DNA of 37,834 bases from Penium margaritaceum (Eukaryota; Streptophyta; Zygnematophyceae; Desmidiales; Peniaceae). Location of the stretch: NCBI GenBank assembly GCA_023375785.1, contig SZWC01000100.1, positions 85,778 to 123,611 of the forward strand. The letters run 5' to 3'. This document shows, in pieces, positions 1 to 10,832 of the stretch; positions within the stretch are counted from its first letter, which is position 1, and every line of letters begins with the position of its first letter. The notes below the pieces were generated by a model that did no database searches, was not told the DNA's origin, and saw nothing but the letters and a program-made list of their open reading frames with translations. A program made the position numbers and the translations under genes.

Positions 1-670
<670 letters not shown>

Positions 671-984
671 CGCCAGCCAGTATCAATGATAGTAGTCTCG
701 TCATTTGGACCCTTTAGACCAAAGGGAATCAAGACGATGCCCAAAGTGAGACCACTGAAGTCAACCCTACCAACAACTAGGGGACCAACGCCACACCAAC
801 ACAGAGAACCAAGCACGGATACCATTGAACCGAAGTGTTCAGGCCATGAATTCTACTGGCAAGCAACATGCCAATTTGGCCAGTGTTCGCCAACAAAACC
901 AGAAAGCCACAGTATTTAAATTGGTTTGGTGTCAACGAGACAGCGCCACAATGCTTTGGTGTCGGAACGTCATGACCGTCTCAC
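671..984. other. Non-repetitive spacer, no gene recognised
   Basis: Unique sequence between the microsatellite block and the possible PAN-like exon. A minus-strand frame (about 675-825) encodes a hydrophobic stretch that runs into the low-complexity tract. I do not recognise it. Confidence 0.4.
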
Positions 985-1366
985 CGTCGGAGCGGAGCAT
1001 GTTGTACATCCAGTACGCGCAGCCGTCGGTCTTCTTGCACATCTCCGCACATGACTCCGGCATGTTGGGACCCTTGTCCGTGTACGTCAGCCGGAGGTGG
1101 CCCGCCGGCGGGTCCGAGAAAAACCCTCGCTTTGCGTCGAAGCATGAGAGAGACACGGGGCACGGGGCACGGTCGGCGAGCAGAGGGCGGGGCTGCAGCA
1201 TCAAGGCGAATACATAGAGGATGGTGGGAAGGCATAAGTGGAGGCGGAGGGAGAATGCCCGCCTTGATGTGGATGTTGACGGAAATCTTGAGTGAGGGCA
1301 CGGGGCCACCTCAGCTCCTGTCAAACCTATTACGTTGGTGCCGCGAGAACTGGCTCCGGGAGACAT
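985..1366 (-). CDS. Possible first exon of a secreted PAN/apple-like protein (partial)
   Basis: This minus-strand frame starts with an ATG at 1366. After about 35 residues comes a leucine-rich hydrophobic stretch (LHLCLPTILYVFALML) ending in PLLADRAPCP, which resembles a signal peptide. The downstream part is cysteine-rich and contains ESCAEMCKKTDGCAYWMY, the Cys-x3-Cys...Gly-Cys...aromatic pattern typical of PAN/apple domains. These are extracellular protein- or carbohydrate-binding modules. A good 5' splice site (GACG/GTGAGA on the minus strand, GT at 984-983) follows the motif, so the exon would end at 985, although the frame stays open to 932. No downstream exon was identified. The start is uncertain because the N-terminal region is unusually long for a signal peptide. 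Function beyond a secreted PAN-like module is unknown, and it could be a pseudogene fragment. Confidence 0.35.
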
Positions 1367-1430
1367 ATTGAGGGTTTCTGTGAGCGATGCTGGGGGTCAC
1401 TGAGAATCTTAGTGGCCTCCCAGTCTGAAA

Positions 1431-1505
1431 GGATGAGAGGATGAGAGGATGAGAGGATGAGAGGATGAGAGGATGAGAGGATGAGAGAATGAGAGGATGA
1501 GAGGA
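1431..1505. repeat. 8-bp minisatellite (GGATGAGA)n
   Basis: About nine tandem copies of GGATGAGA with one G-to-A variant near the right end. The minus-strand Ser/His/Pro/Leu/Ile repeat frame across it is a by-product of the array. Confidence 0.95.
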
Positions 1506-2213
1506 AGGCTTGGCTTCCGAGTGGGTTGCTTCCTGGTCAGCTTGGAAACGATGTGTACGACTACGGAGCGAGTGAGGGTTCGGGTGGCTGTACACATTTA
1601 ACTGGGGGTAAAGAAAACCAGCTGGAACAAGAGAGCTTGACTTTCGTACAAGCTCTCTTGCAACAGGCTGCCGCTCCTCCTGTCGCTGCTGCCGCTGGCG
1701 CTACTGCCGCTGCCGCTGGCGCGACTGCTGCTGCCCCTGTTACTCCAGTGCGTTGCCTCGTGAGGCTGTTGTTTTTTGCAACCCTCGGCGCTGCTCCTGC
1801 CGCCGCGGCTGCCACTGCTGCTGCTAGTGCTGCCCGTCGGTCATCCTACGAGCCAGACAAGTCCTACTCCTGTTGCCAACTCTTCGGCAGGATGACACGT
1901 GGCACGCATAGGGAATGCACGATGAGGGTTCTTCAAAGAGACTGTGATAAGCTGATCTGTGGCACGATAAGAGGGCACCCCTTTTTGCATTCCGTTTTGG
2001 ACATTCGTCATCGGTTGTTGGACCTCAAATGTCCGCGAGCCCACGAATCTGAAATTAGCTTTCTTTCAACTTCAGGACACAGGAAGTCGACTACGTTTCC
2101 TCGACAGGGTCGAGTCGAAGACACTTGCGAGGTCTGGTTGCCATCAGGAGATCCGGACTGGTCAACGAAACCACCAACTTTCACTGGACGAGAAAGCAAC
2201 GAAAGCAGGCTAA
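1506..2213. other. No supported gene; alanine-codon-rich patch
   Basis: A plus-strand frame is open across 1526-2350 but begins with TTG. Positions 1670-1835 consist of GCT/GCC/GCG repeats, and the frame reads through a MITE at its end. I see no domain and treat it as chance. Nothing else is recognisable here. Confidence 0.5.
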
Positions 2214-2401
2214 GGGCGTGCTTGGATTTCACCACACGGCCGGGACCACACGGCTGTGTGGTCCACACAGCCGGAATCGACGGCTTGGGGGACTTGACGG
2301 CAGGAAACGCGGTTCGACTGGCCCAGGCCTCCCGTCAATCCCTGCGTTGACCATACAGTTTGTGTGGTCAGAGGCCCATGTGGTGAAATCCAAACCCGCC
2401 C
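2214..2401. mobile_element. Tourist-like MITE (PIF/Harbinger type), 188 bp
   Basis: The ends are inverted repeats of about 27 bp. The left end starts GGGCGTGCTTGGATTTCACC. The reverse complement of the right end starts GGGCGGGTTTGGATTTCACC. They differ at only a few positions. The element is flanked on both sides by TAA (2211-2213 and 2402-2404), the 3-bp TWA target duplication typical of PIF/Harbinger and Tourist MITEs. The TIR also resembles the Tourist GGGC..G.TTGG pattern. There is no coding capacity. An internal perfect 9-bp stem (2243-2251 with 2256-2264) adds a second hairpin. Confidence 0.75.
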
Positions 2402-2404
2402 TAA

Positions 2405-3663
2405 ACACCAAGTCGCCCCCATTTTCGACTGTTCGCGAAGCTCTGGTTTTGAGGATTATATATGGGCAAACTTATGCGAGGCGACGACCTGACCGGCCGC
2501 CACGATATTCGGCGACGTCGAGGACAGGTAGGTCTGGGAAGCTCCTGTTCGAAGAAAATACTTCCGAAACATGTGACGGCCAGCGATGACCACCCGTTTC
2601 ATCCGCCGGTCCATCTAGTCAGTAGATTACTCCGACCTGACGTTGAGGCCCTACGGTGTAAGCCGTCCAAACGGCGACATTGCGAGCGGCATGGGAATTG
2701 GAAAAACAATGTTTTCTCATGTTTCTTTGAATTAAGTTCATGCAGGAGTTTTACCGTTGGTAATGCAAGGCAAACAGCTCCTAACATCAAACCATCGTCA
2801 CTATTGCAAACCTAGCGAGGCTAGTAACGCGGAAACAAATACTTCGATGTATTCTCGAGCTCTGACGGCCTGGGTTATCGGGGCGTAAAAGAAACCTGCC
2901 CAGCCGTTCAGGTCGGCGTAAGACATCGACCACCGCAGCCAGGGTTGCGTCTCTGGTAGGCCAGGAACCAGGTAGGTTCGAATCTTCGATATGAATAGGA
3001 ACACAACACCTCGTATGAGGACAGAGAGGCAACCAGGATTATTTTGTCAATTTATCCATTATATATACGTCTCCCCATTCAAAAAATATATCACTGTGTC
3101 CCCCCTCTTTTGCTTTACATAACAACCCTACTTAGATCGGGGACGAGTTGGACACACTAAAAATCCTGAATGGTCGCTAAACAATCACGCATCCTTTTTT
3201 CAACATTTAATGATGCTTCTACTCTCTGCGTCGATCCTTGACCATCGAACATTACAAGGATTCAAACACAAATGGTTGTTTATCCGCGTCAAAACGTAGG
3301 TTCTTTGCGTAAAAGAAACTGAAAATCACGAAATTGCACAAGCAAGGCGATTCGGGGACGAAACACACAATGTGCTTTGTGAAACGATTCAGTCACGAAG
3401 CTTGGTCAAGCTTCTTATCCTGTCACGTCGATTGTTTTGGCAAGGTTACCCAAATAACTGATCTCGGCTACAAAATTTCAGGAGAGAGGCCGCATTAGTG
3501 GGATGTTAATGACAAAAACATAATACAATTCTTTCATGGCAAAATCAAACAAATTTGTTTTATAATATGTTATCTTCTTTTTTAAAGCCTTCATAACTGC
3601 CCAAAAATTCATGAGAAAACACTTATGAATGTCCATTTGTTTCCTGCAATATCATTTTTTGAG
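2405..3663. other. Intergenic sequence, no supported gene
   Basis: The first half has mixed composition and 3040-3660 is AT-rich. A minus-strand frame at 2801-3004 has protein-like composition (Trp, Tyr, Phe-rich) but no recognised motif and no clear splice signals. No tRNA, rRNA or transposon ends were found. The last bases before Copia-A, TTTTTGAG (3656-3663), are its target-site duplication. Confidence 0.4.
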
Positions 3664-4203
3664 TGATATTGTGTACTCAGTGTGACGTCTCCGCTCACGT
3701 CCTTTCCCGTGTAGACCCTTGATGAGGCAAAGGTTACGGAAGATTGGGGGAGCAGACAAGAGTCCGCAGAGCAGCCAACGGATACACTCCAGCCATCTTC
3801 ACACGTATTGGGCCCCCTCCTTGAGTACTCATGCCTTGACTCAAAACAGTCGACTTTGATACTCGTGCATGTTTGAGCTAGTTGGCTTGGTGACCTAGTT
3901 TTCGACTTGTGAACCAGTGATAGTTTAGTCCAGCATAGTTTAGGCGTAAACGTTCATTTTGGGCTTGTGAGACCTAAGAGGGGTTATTCCCCTTGCATTT
4001 TGAGTGGGCACCGGCGAGACCCACGTCCTCGGCCGACGGGTAGGCTCTAATAGCGAGCTCCACCCGCCGCCACTCTCACTCTCACTGTTTTGGCTCTCAC
4101 GTTCCCCATGGTTGTCTGTTTGAACTGCCGACACTCTCGTTCCAACCACATCGTTGAGCTCCACGTGGCTGCATGAGGGAAGAAGGATAGGTCTATCATG
4201 TTT
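3664..4203 (+). repeat. Copia-A 5' LTR
   Basis: Starts with TGATATTGTGTACTCA and aligns along its length with the 3' LTR at 10833. The end at 4203 is set by the PBS that begins at 4204 and by the target duplication after the 3' copy. This leaves a non-canonical ...TGTTT end. An alternative end at the canonical CA (4198) would make a TGATA/TATCA inverted pair but does not fit the target duplication. Confidence 0.88.
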
Positions 4204-4215
4204 TGGTATCAGAGC
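4204..4215 (+). promoter_or_regulatory. Copia-A primer-binding site (initiator-Met tRNA)
   Basis: TGGTATCAGAGC is the exact sequence used by many plant Copia elements. It is complementary to the 3' end of initiator-Met tRNA and primes minus-strand DNA synthesis. It lies directly against the 5' LTR. Confidence 0.93.
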
Positions 4216-5091
4216 ACGACGAACCAACGCTCGTCGCATCGCGCATGAGAAGCGAAAAGTCCTAGGAGGGCTCACCGAAGCAGCCGCGGCGATCCGCCGA
4301 TGCACGAAGCAGCAACGGTAGCAGCAGCCACGCAGAACAGCAGCTGTAGTGGCGGCAGCGTCAGCGGCATCGGCAGTGGCGTATCAGCTGAGCTGCATTG
4401 GCCAAGCCGCAACATCATTGCAAAGAGCAGCAGCAACAGTGGCAGCTCTGCGAAGCAGCGATGGCAGCGGCACCAACAGCGGCGTGCAGCAGCGTGCGAA
4501 AAAATTAGCCAGCGACAGCACTAGCCAATGACGGCTGCTCAGCTGCAACGGCAACAAGGGGCAGCTGCTTCATCGGTTTAGCCAGAGCAACGGCTTAGCA
4601 ACGTTGCTTGCGGCTACGCAAAGTAATGGCTATAGCGGCGGTGGTGTGTAGCAGCATGCAGCTGCAGAAGTCAATAGCCATAGCGGACTGCAGTGACGAA
4701 CAGCAGCAACACTCACGGTTGCTATAGTGACAAGTAGTTGCGGCATGTTTGCGGCAGTGGGTTGCAGCAACAGCCAGCCACAACTACAAGAGACACTGCA
4801 TTGTAGTGACAACGACGACTGTAGCGTGGGGGGGTCCAATGGCGGCTTTTAGGCTGAAAAAGGCCTTCTCACGTTACCCACACCCACTTGGGCGGGGGAA
4901 ACACTGCCAAAATTGTTTGGCAGTGTGGGGAGAGGGGCATTAGCGTTAGCCTTCAGGCTGAAAAAGACGTCATCACACGTTCCACGCCCAATGGGGCGGG
5001 GTGAGCGCTGCCAAAGTTTTTTTTTGTAGCTTTTATCACTCAACGTCAGTGTCACTGATTGTGGTACACTTGCAGAACCTCATGCAATTCC
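4216..5091 (+). other. Copia-A untranslated leader with duplicated GC-rich motif
   Basis: The first 550 bp are CAG/GCA-rich with no long meaningful frame. A unit of about 100 bp is then present twice (about 4848-4918 and 4953-5023). Each copy has AGGCTGAAAAAG, then a CCCAC.CCCA..TGGGC.GGGG segment able to fold on itself, then CTGCCAAA and a T-rich end. A related single copy precedes gag in Copia-B. The position suggests an RNA-level role such as packaging, dimerisation or translation, but this is inference. Confidence 0.6.
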
Positions 5092-6613
5092 ATGCCCAAT
5101 GACACACCTGTCAGAGTCAGCAGACCCGGCTCCACTATGGACGCTGATGTTGCCGCCTCCGGTGTAATTGGCAGCACACCGGGCATGACGCGGGATGAAT
5201 CCTTGTCTAGCCCGGGCTTGATGGCCCGTAGACTACGCGAACTACGCGAGCAACAAGCTCAGCAGGCTAAACAGACGGCCATGCAGATGGCTGACCTGTT
5301 CAAATTGTTTCGTGAGACAGTCCAACCAGAACAGCAGCAGTTGTAGCAATAGTAGCAACAATAGCAGAAGCAGCTCCGTGATGCACTGCGGAAAGGTAAA
5401 ATGACAGTCGAGAGTGCAGTTGCAGCCGATACGAATGTAGCGTTAGGAGCATTCCATATCGATCCGTCTGACAACCTTCCAGAGTCAGACTCAGATGCTA
5501 GTGCCGAGGAAGGCATAATACGCCTGTGCCTCGCACAGCTCGTGAAGCGGCGTAGAACCTGCTCAGGGCACAAACGATTAAAAATTGGCAAAGTAGGCCC
5601 TATCAACGTGCGCATGACAACTACAGACCCGGCTTCCTTGCAAGACATGCTGCTCCGCATGAGTCTTGGGTTAGAGGAAGGTCCCCCATCACCGTCGACA
5701 GCACAAGCTGTCCTAACAGCATTACCGATGACAAAGCCACCCAAGTGGTTTGAGACCGAACCTCCCGCCTACCGGCAGGACAACAGGTACACCATGTGGG
5801 AGCCACAGTTCCATATGTGGGCTGCCAGTTAGGGGGTGTGCCCGCACTACACCATCCAGTATCAGACTACACACCCCCTACAAGCGACAACCGCCGCCCG
5901 CGCTGCCTATGGCCCGCTGAAGGCCGTCCCGGAGGAGTACACCATCGCCTTTGAACCCTTCCTTGGTGATTCCCGCACTGGAGCAGGACCTGATCCGCTC
6001 AAGGCATGGAAGCTGGCGACCACTCTTTTCGAAGGCACTACCATGGCAAAAACATCTCAGTGTTTGTCAAACTTCAACTCCCTTCGCCAACGCGGACACG
6101 AGGCTCCAGCCGACTATTGACGGCGGGGGATGCGATTGTACAGGGACCTAGGGAAGAACGGGCCCGGCCAACTTATTGCGTTCAACACCATCGAAATCGG
6201 CGTTGGATGCGAGTACGCCAAGACATTCGACAACGTCAGCCTCAGCAACCTTCAGAAGATGGCCGACAGAGGCCTCCTCTTGTCATGGGCCACAAAGCAC
6301 TTCCTACACGTGGCAAGAGCTTGGAGCAGCAAATGACGCTCGTCATGACGCGTGAGCCGTAGCTGTCACAGCAGTACAGACATCATGCACCTTCCCCCCT
6401 TCTTCCCTTCTGTTGTTGATTCCGATGATGGTAACCACAGCTGAAGTTGGTTCGTTTGCGGTAGTTCAAGGAAAGAAGGGAAAGAACAAGAGGAGGGGTT
6501 GCAAGGCTTGGAAGGACCAGACGGCTTCAAGGCCGACTCAGGAATGCCAGTGGGAGTGTTACAACTACGGGGGAGCACACCGCTACACAGAGTGCAAGCT
6601 CTCGAAGAACTAG
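5092..6613 (+). pseudogene. gag: Copia-A gag (broken)
   Basis: Capsid/nucleocapsid polyprotein that would package element RNA. The first ATG after the leader that suits the frame is at 5092. The frame runs to about 6336, interrupted by TAG at 5344, 5350, 5353, 5362 and 5830 and TGA at 6118 and 6334. The four early TAGs fall in a run of glutamine codons, so CAG-to-TAG change is the simplest explanation. A frameshift then moves the nucleocapsid to another frame (6413-6613), with a basic KGKKGKNKRRG stretch and a zinc knuckle at 6557-6595. That knuckle has Tyr in place of the second Cys (6566-6568) and one residue too few before His. The last stop (TAG 6611-6613) comes soon after the knuckle. 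The Q-rich segment at 5240-5400 probably formed a coiled coil. Confidence 0.75.
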
Positions 6614-7099
6614 ACGAAGATCGCGCAAGGGCTGCAATATGCGCTCAAGCAACGTGAGCGCTCCTCCGCCCACACCACTACAACACCTGACACACAGTCT
6701 CGACCCGAAGTTGATGCAGCCAAAGACAGCACCAACGGCCTGACACCTCTAAAGTAGTAGCTTGCGACCCAGGCCCGTGACATCGCCGAGCTCCGCTAGC
6801 TTCTCCGACTCACCACTAAAGGAGGTGCAAGTGCATTGACTGAGCCGTGGGATTCCGTTGAGGTCTGTTGAGTCTGTGATGTGTAGTCGTGATGGTGGCG
6901 GTGGGACACAGTGTGCTGTTGAGTCTGTAGAGTTGTTTGTCGCACGTGATGATGCTGGTCTGTCGACTGTCTTCGCCGTAGTATGCACAGATCACTAAGA
7001 CCTGTCATGGCTTGATGAGTCACAAGTACGTGTCGCTTGTACGACTCGGCAGTCATCTGCAACGTCTATAGAGTTGGTCACTGTTCAATCACGTTGTCC
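6614..7099 (+). pseudogene. Copia-A gag-protease linker (broken)
   Basis: Continues in the knuckle frame as a polar, Gln/Arg/Leu-rich segment with TAG at 6755, 6758 and 6797, where a heptad-like context suggests glutamine. Copia-B has a similar Leu/Gln-rich linker, also broken by TAG, between its knuckle and protease. From about 6840 to 7099 no frame is readable. Confidence 0.45.
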
Positions 7100-8420
7100 A
7101 AGCGTGTGACGGATGCCACCTGGATCCTAGATTCGGGAGCCACCCATCACATGACATGTCGTCGCCGTGATTAGGTGGTCCTTGGCCCTGTTGGCTGTGT
7201 GAAGTCTGTGCGTATGGCTGCTTGGCATGAGGTTCCTGTTTAGGGTGAAGGTGTCATGGAATTCCATGGATCATCTAGGCCATTTTATATTTCAAACGTG
7301 CTGTATGTGCCTTGCGTAGAAATCAGCTTGCTCTCTGAATGTGCCTGCACACGGATGGGTCTCAGTATGACATTCACAGGTGAGGATGTCACTATCTCCG
7401 TTTGCGCCACTACTGTAGTGGTGCTAGGTGGCAAGGCAGTGGAGGACTTGTACCATGTCTCCAGTTGCCCCACGTCGACCACCATTACTGCATCCACCAC
7501 TGCACGAGCATTTGTAAAAATCATGCTGTCGCCTGAGCATCAGCGTCTATTGCATAGACGCGTGTGCCATGTCCACTTGGATGCCGTAGATCGTCTGATC
7601 CGCACCCAACATGCGCTCCGTTTTGACGCGGCATCCTTTGAGACGCAGCCCAAGACCGATTGCCTACAATGCACACAAGGCAAGATGCACCGTGTCATAT
7701 ACCCCCTGTCCAACTCACGGGCCTTTAAGCCCCTTGAGCTGGTCCACTCTGATCTCCTGGGGCCCGTCCTCGTCGAGTTCCAGGATAACAGAGGACGGTA
7801 CGTCCTGACGATCACGGATGACTTCACTTGCATGCGGTGGGTCTTCAGTCTGCGACTGAAAAGCGATACTAGGCTTGCTGTGTGTACGTGGCTTGTCATG
7901 GCCAAACCCTCCATAACTTCCGTTTTGATCGAGGCGGTGAATAAATGGGCGATCTTAACCACTACTTCGCTGTAGTGGGATTATTTCACAACCTGTCTGC
8001 CTCGGCCTCGCCACAGCAAAATGGTGTTTCTAAGCGTTGGAGCCGCAGCATGGAGGATGCGGTTGGCTCCACGCGGGTGGACAATGGCATGCCTGAAACG
8101 ATCACCTTCGAGGGCATGGCCTACATGACATGGGTCTGGAAGAGGATTCCTCATGCCCCCCTTCGGAACACACACACGCTATACTATTTGTGGTACGGAA
8201 GTCGTGCCGACCTCCGGCTTGCGCACGCATGGGGGTCGCTTGCCTGTGTCTGGTTCACACCAGAATAGCAAGGGTCCAAATTCTCCCCTAAAGGACGCGT
8301 CTGCGTGTTTGTAGGCATGGTTTCACGCTGCAAGGCCTGGCAGTTGTGGGATCCTAGTTGGCGCCGCATTATCGAGACCCCCTATTCTTTGTGCGTCTCT
8401 CCTTTAGAGATCTGTCCCTG
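7100..8420 (+). pseudogene. pol: Copia-A protease and integrase (broken)
   Basis: The aspartic protease motif ILDSGATHHMT is visible, with its Asp codon at 7130-7132. TAG codons at 7172 and 7241 follow in the same frame. At 7241 the homologous codon in Copia-B is CAG (34107), so this stop arose from Gln. The GAG-pre-integrase/zinc region shows His-x3-Cys-His-x-His near 7551-7576 and CLQC near 7660. The integrase core follows with YVLTITDDF (about 7800) and, after a frameshift near 7905, RFDRGGE and SPQQNGVSKRW. The family normally uses an Asp-Asp-Glu triad to insert the cDNA. The reading frame changes at least twice and ends at TAG near 8266. Confidence 0.8.
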
Positions 8421-10010
8421 GGAGGCACCCTGCAGTCGCATTCCCCTGAGTGTGGTGTGACTCCATGCATAGGGGAGGGTGGGCTGACAGATGACGTTGT
8501 CCCGGTCAGCCTAGAGGCCACTGGTCTGTCTCACCCACCAGCTAGCTCGTCGTCCACATCGCCTGCGTTGACCGCGTTGCCAGTGCTCCATACGTCCACC
8601 TTCTTGCCAGAATCCCCTACGAGACGAGAGTCTGTGTCACCTGTCGTGTCACTCGTGCTGCCCCTGTCTCCTACATCTTCGTCACAGGAAGAATCATCGT
8701 GGTCACCTGTGTCGCCTCCACCACCTGTGAAGTCTACGGCACGAGTCACGTCGCTTGTGTCATCCTCACCCTCTCTCTTCCCAGTTGATGCTTAGGCATC
8801 ACTTGGCGCGTCGCCAGTCGTTTCCGTGTCGGACGAGTGTCCACGACCTGCCCTAGCTGCACCATCACCACAGCAATACCAGCGAGGTGAGGGTGGGCGC
8901 CTCAATTCGTGTCCTACTCCCAGCATGCGCAGCAGGGACCTAGGCATGAGGGCCTTCAATCTTAGTGCGCGGGGGCTCACTGAAGTCCACCCTGGCTGTA
9001 ATATAGGCCTCGCTCTCCTAGCTCAGGAGGGTCAAATTGTGTTGGACTCTGCAGAGTCCACCGTCACCGTTGGCCTTCCGTATGCGGCGTATGCCTTGGC
9101 CACGCGCGGTGGAGATACTGCGACCCTAGACCCCGGTGTGGTGGGAGTGACACCAGATCCCAGCACGTTGCGTCAGGCTCTGGCTGGACCCGATGCAGCA
9201 GACTGTCGTGCAGCATGTGAGGTTGAGCTGGCGGCAATCAAAGAACATGGGATTTACGATCTTGTAGACCTGCCGCCCGGACAAACGACCGTTCAGGCCA
9301 AGTGGGTCTTGCGAAAGAAGCCGAAGCCGGAGAACACAGTTGATCGCTACAAAACATAGCTGATTGCAAAGGGATTCTCTCAGGTGGAAGGGATTGAATT
9401 CACTAAGACCTTCGCATCAGTTTGATGCACGACCACAGCCTTGGGTCTGCTGTCCCACGTGGCCCAAAACGACTGGGAACTCTACCAGATGGACGTCAAC
9501 AACACGTTCCTACATGGAAAATGGAAGAAGAGGTATACATGGTCTAGCCGCCAAGGTTTGAGGATGGCAGAGGTCGTGTGTACCGGCTACGAAAAGCGTT
9601 GTACGGCCTGAAGCAATCACCTCAATGCTAGAACAAGGAGATAACCGACACGCTCCTTTGAGCGGGCGATGTCCAGAGTTCGGCAGACTCATCGCTTTTC
9701 ATGTCCCAGACCACTGCGCCCTTTTCGACCATCCTGGTCTACATCGATGACCTTCTAAACGCCTTGCCTGACCTGAAGGCTGTCAAAACAGCCAAGGGCG
9801 TGCTACAATCGACATACAACATGAAAGACCTGGGAGAGGCCGCAGTGTTTCTGGGCATGCATATTTTCCGTGATCACATTCATCGGACGCTCTTGGTCCA
9901 TCCGGAGCGATACACCCTCACTCTAGGGGAGTGTTTTGCCGAGCTTCTCATCGGCGTGCGCATGGCGTCTAGCCCGATCATCTAAGACAGACAGGACGTC
10001 TTGAAGGTCG
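8421..10010 (+). pseudogene. pol: Copia-A reverse transcriptase (broken)
   Basis: A Ser/Pro-rich linker to about 8795 joins integrase to RT, as in Copia-B. The RVT_2-type RT begins near 9220. It shows KWVLRKK, AKGFSQVEGIEF, QMDVNNTFLHG, KALYGLKQSP and the catalytic LVYIDDLL (YIDD at 9740-9751), followed by TYNMKDLGEA.FLGM. Stops compared with Copia-B: TGA 9423 (Arg there), TAG 9545 (Gln, CAG at 36320) and TAG 9629 (Trp, TGG at 36404). A frameshift lies near 9520. The YIDD catalytic residues survive, but the protein could not be made intact. Confidence 0.85.
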
Positions 10011-10721
10011 ATAATCTAGCAAAGCTGGGAGAACTGGTCGACGTGACCCTGTACTTGCGGATCGTTGGCTTGCTCATGTACCTGGCCACGATGACACAGC
10101 CAGACGTCGCTTCACAGTCAACTTGCTGGCACAGTTCTTCAGGCGCTGAGCAGACAGGTCCTTGAGGCCGCAGTCCAGTGCGTGCGGTACGTTGTTTCCA
10201 TTGCCCGCATGGGACTTCACTACCAAGGGCAGACATCAGTGGTCCTCGATGGATACACATACAGTGACCGGGCATGGAGTCCGGACGGCAGGAGTCGCAC
10301 TGGGTACATATTCCTCATTGGGGGGACAGTCGTCTCATGGCACAATGGCAAGTAGGGTTACATCACTCACAGCACTGCAGAAGCAGAGTATGTGGCTATG
10401 GGTGCTGGCGCAACCGAGAGTGTTTGGTTGGTGTGTGTGTTGAGTGAGCTAGGTCAGTGAATGCCTCCCGTTGTACTTCAGTGCGACAACCAGAGCGCTA
10501 AGGCCATCACAAAAAACTCCGGCGTGTTCCATGCACGCACAAAGCACATAAACGTCGAGTACCACTACATCCGAAACCTGGTGTATCAAGGTGATATTCA
10601 GGTCATGTGGGCCGGTAGTGACTCGCAACGTGCTGATTTTCTAACAAAGGCCATCAGCCGTACAAAGTTTCTAGCGGCTGCTCATTCTGTGGGATTGCAC
10701 CCTGCCTGTGTTGTGGACTGA
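10011..10721 (+). pseudogene. pol: Copia-A RNase H (broken)
   Basis: RNase H would remove template RNA during cDNA synthesis. Visible landmarks are LMYLATMTQPDVA, DGYTYSDRAW, RSRTGYIF, STAEAEYVAM, VVLQCDNQSAKAI and RADFLTKAIS, in the Copia order. A frameshift near 10110 and TAG at 10353 (Gln in Copia-B) break it. The final frame ends with TGA at 10719-10721, about 110 bp before the polypurine tract. Confidence 0.85.
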
Positions 10722-10820
10722 ACTCTGCCCTTGAGCTGTATTCATTCTTGTTTCTCATCGTTGCTCTTGTGTTGTTGTTTGCATCAGTGCCGCTACGTGT
10801 ATGGACTTGTTTATCGTGTG

Positions 10821-10832
10821 GTCATGGGGGAG
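10821..10832 (+). promoter_or_regulatory. Copia-A polypurine tract
   Basis: GTCATGGGGGAG lies directly before the 3' LTR. The same GGTCATGGGGGAG precedes the Copia-B 3' LTR. It would prime plus-strand DNA synthesis. Confidence 0.85.

Noticed and set aside
1526..2350. 274-codon plus-strand frame
   Set aside because: Starts with TTG, is driven by alanine-codon repeats and runs through a MITE; no recognisable domain.
2940..3000. Possible tRNA gene suggested by a GGTTCGAATC-like segment
   Set aside because: No acceptor stem, anticodon arm or A box could be placed around it.
5344..10355. Alternative genetic code with TAG read as glutamine
   Set aside because: TAG also replaces conserved Trp (9629, 37046, 37115) and TGA replaces Arg, so transitions in decaying elements explain the data better.
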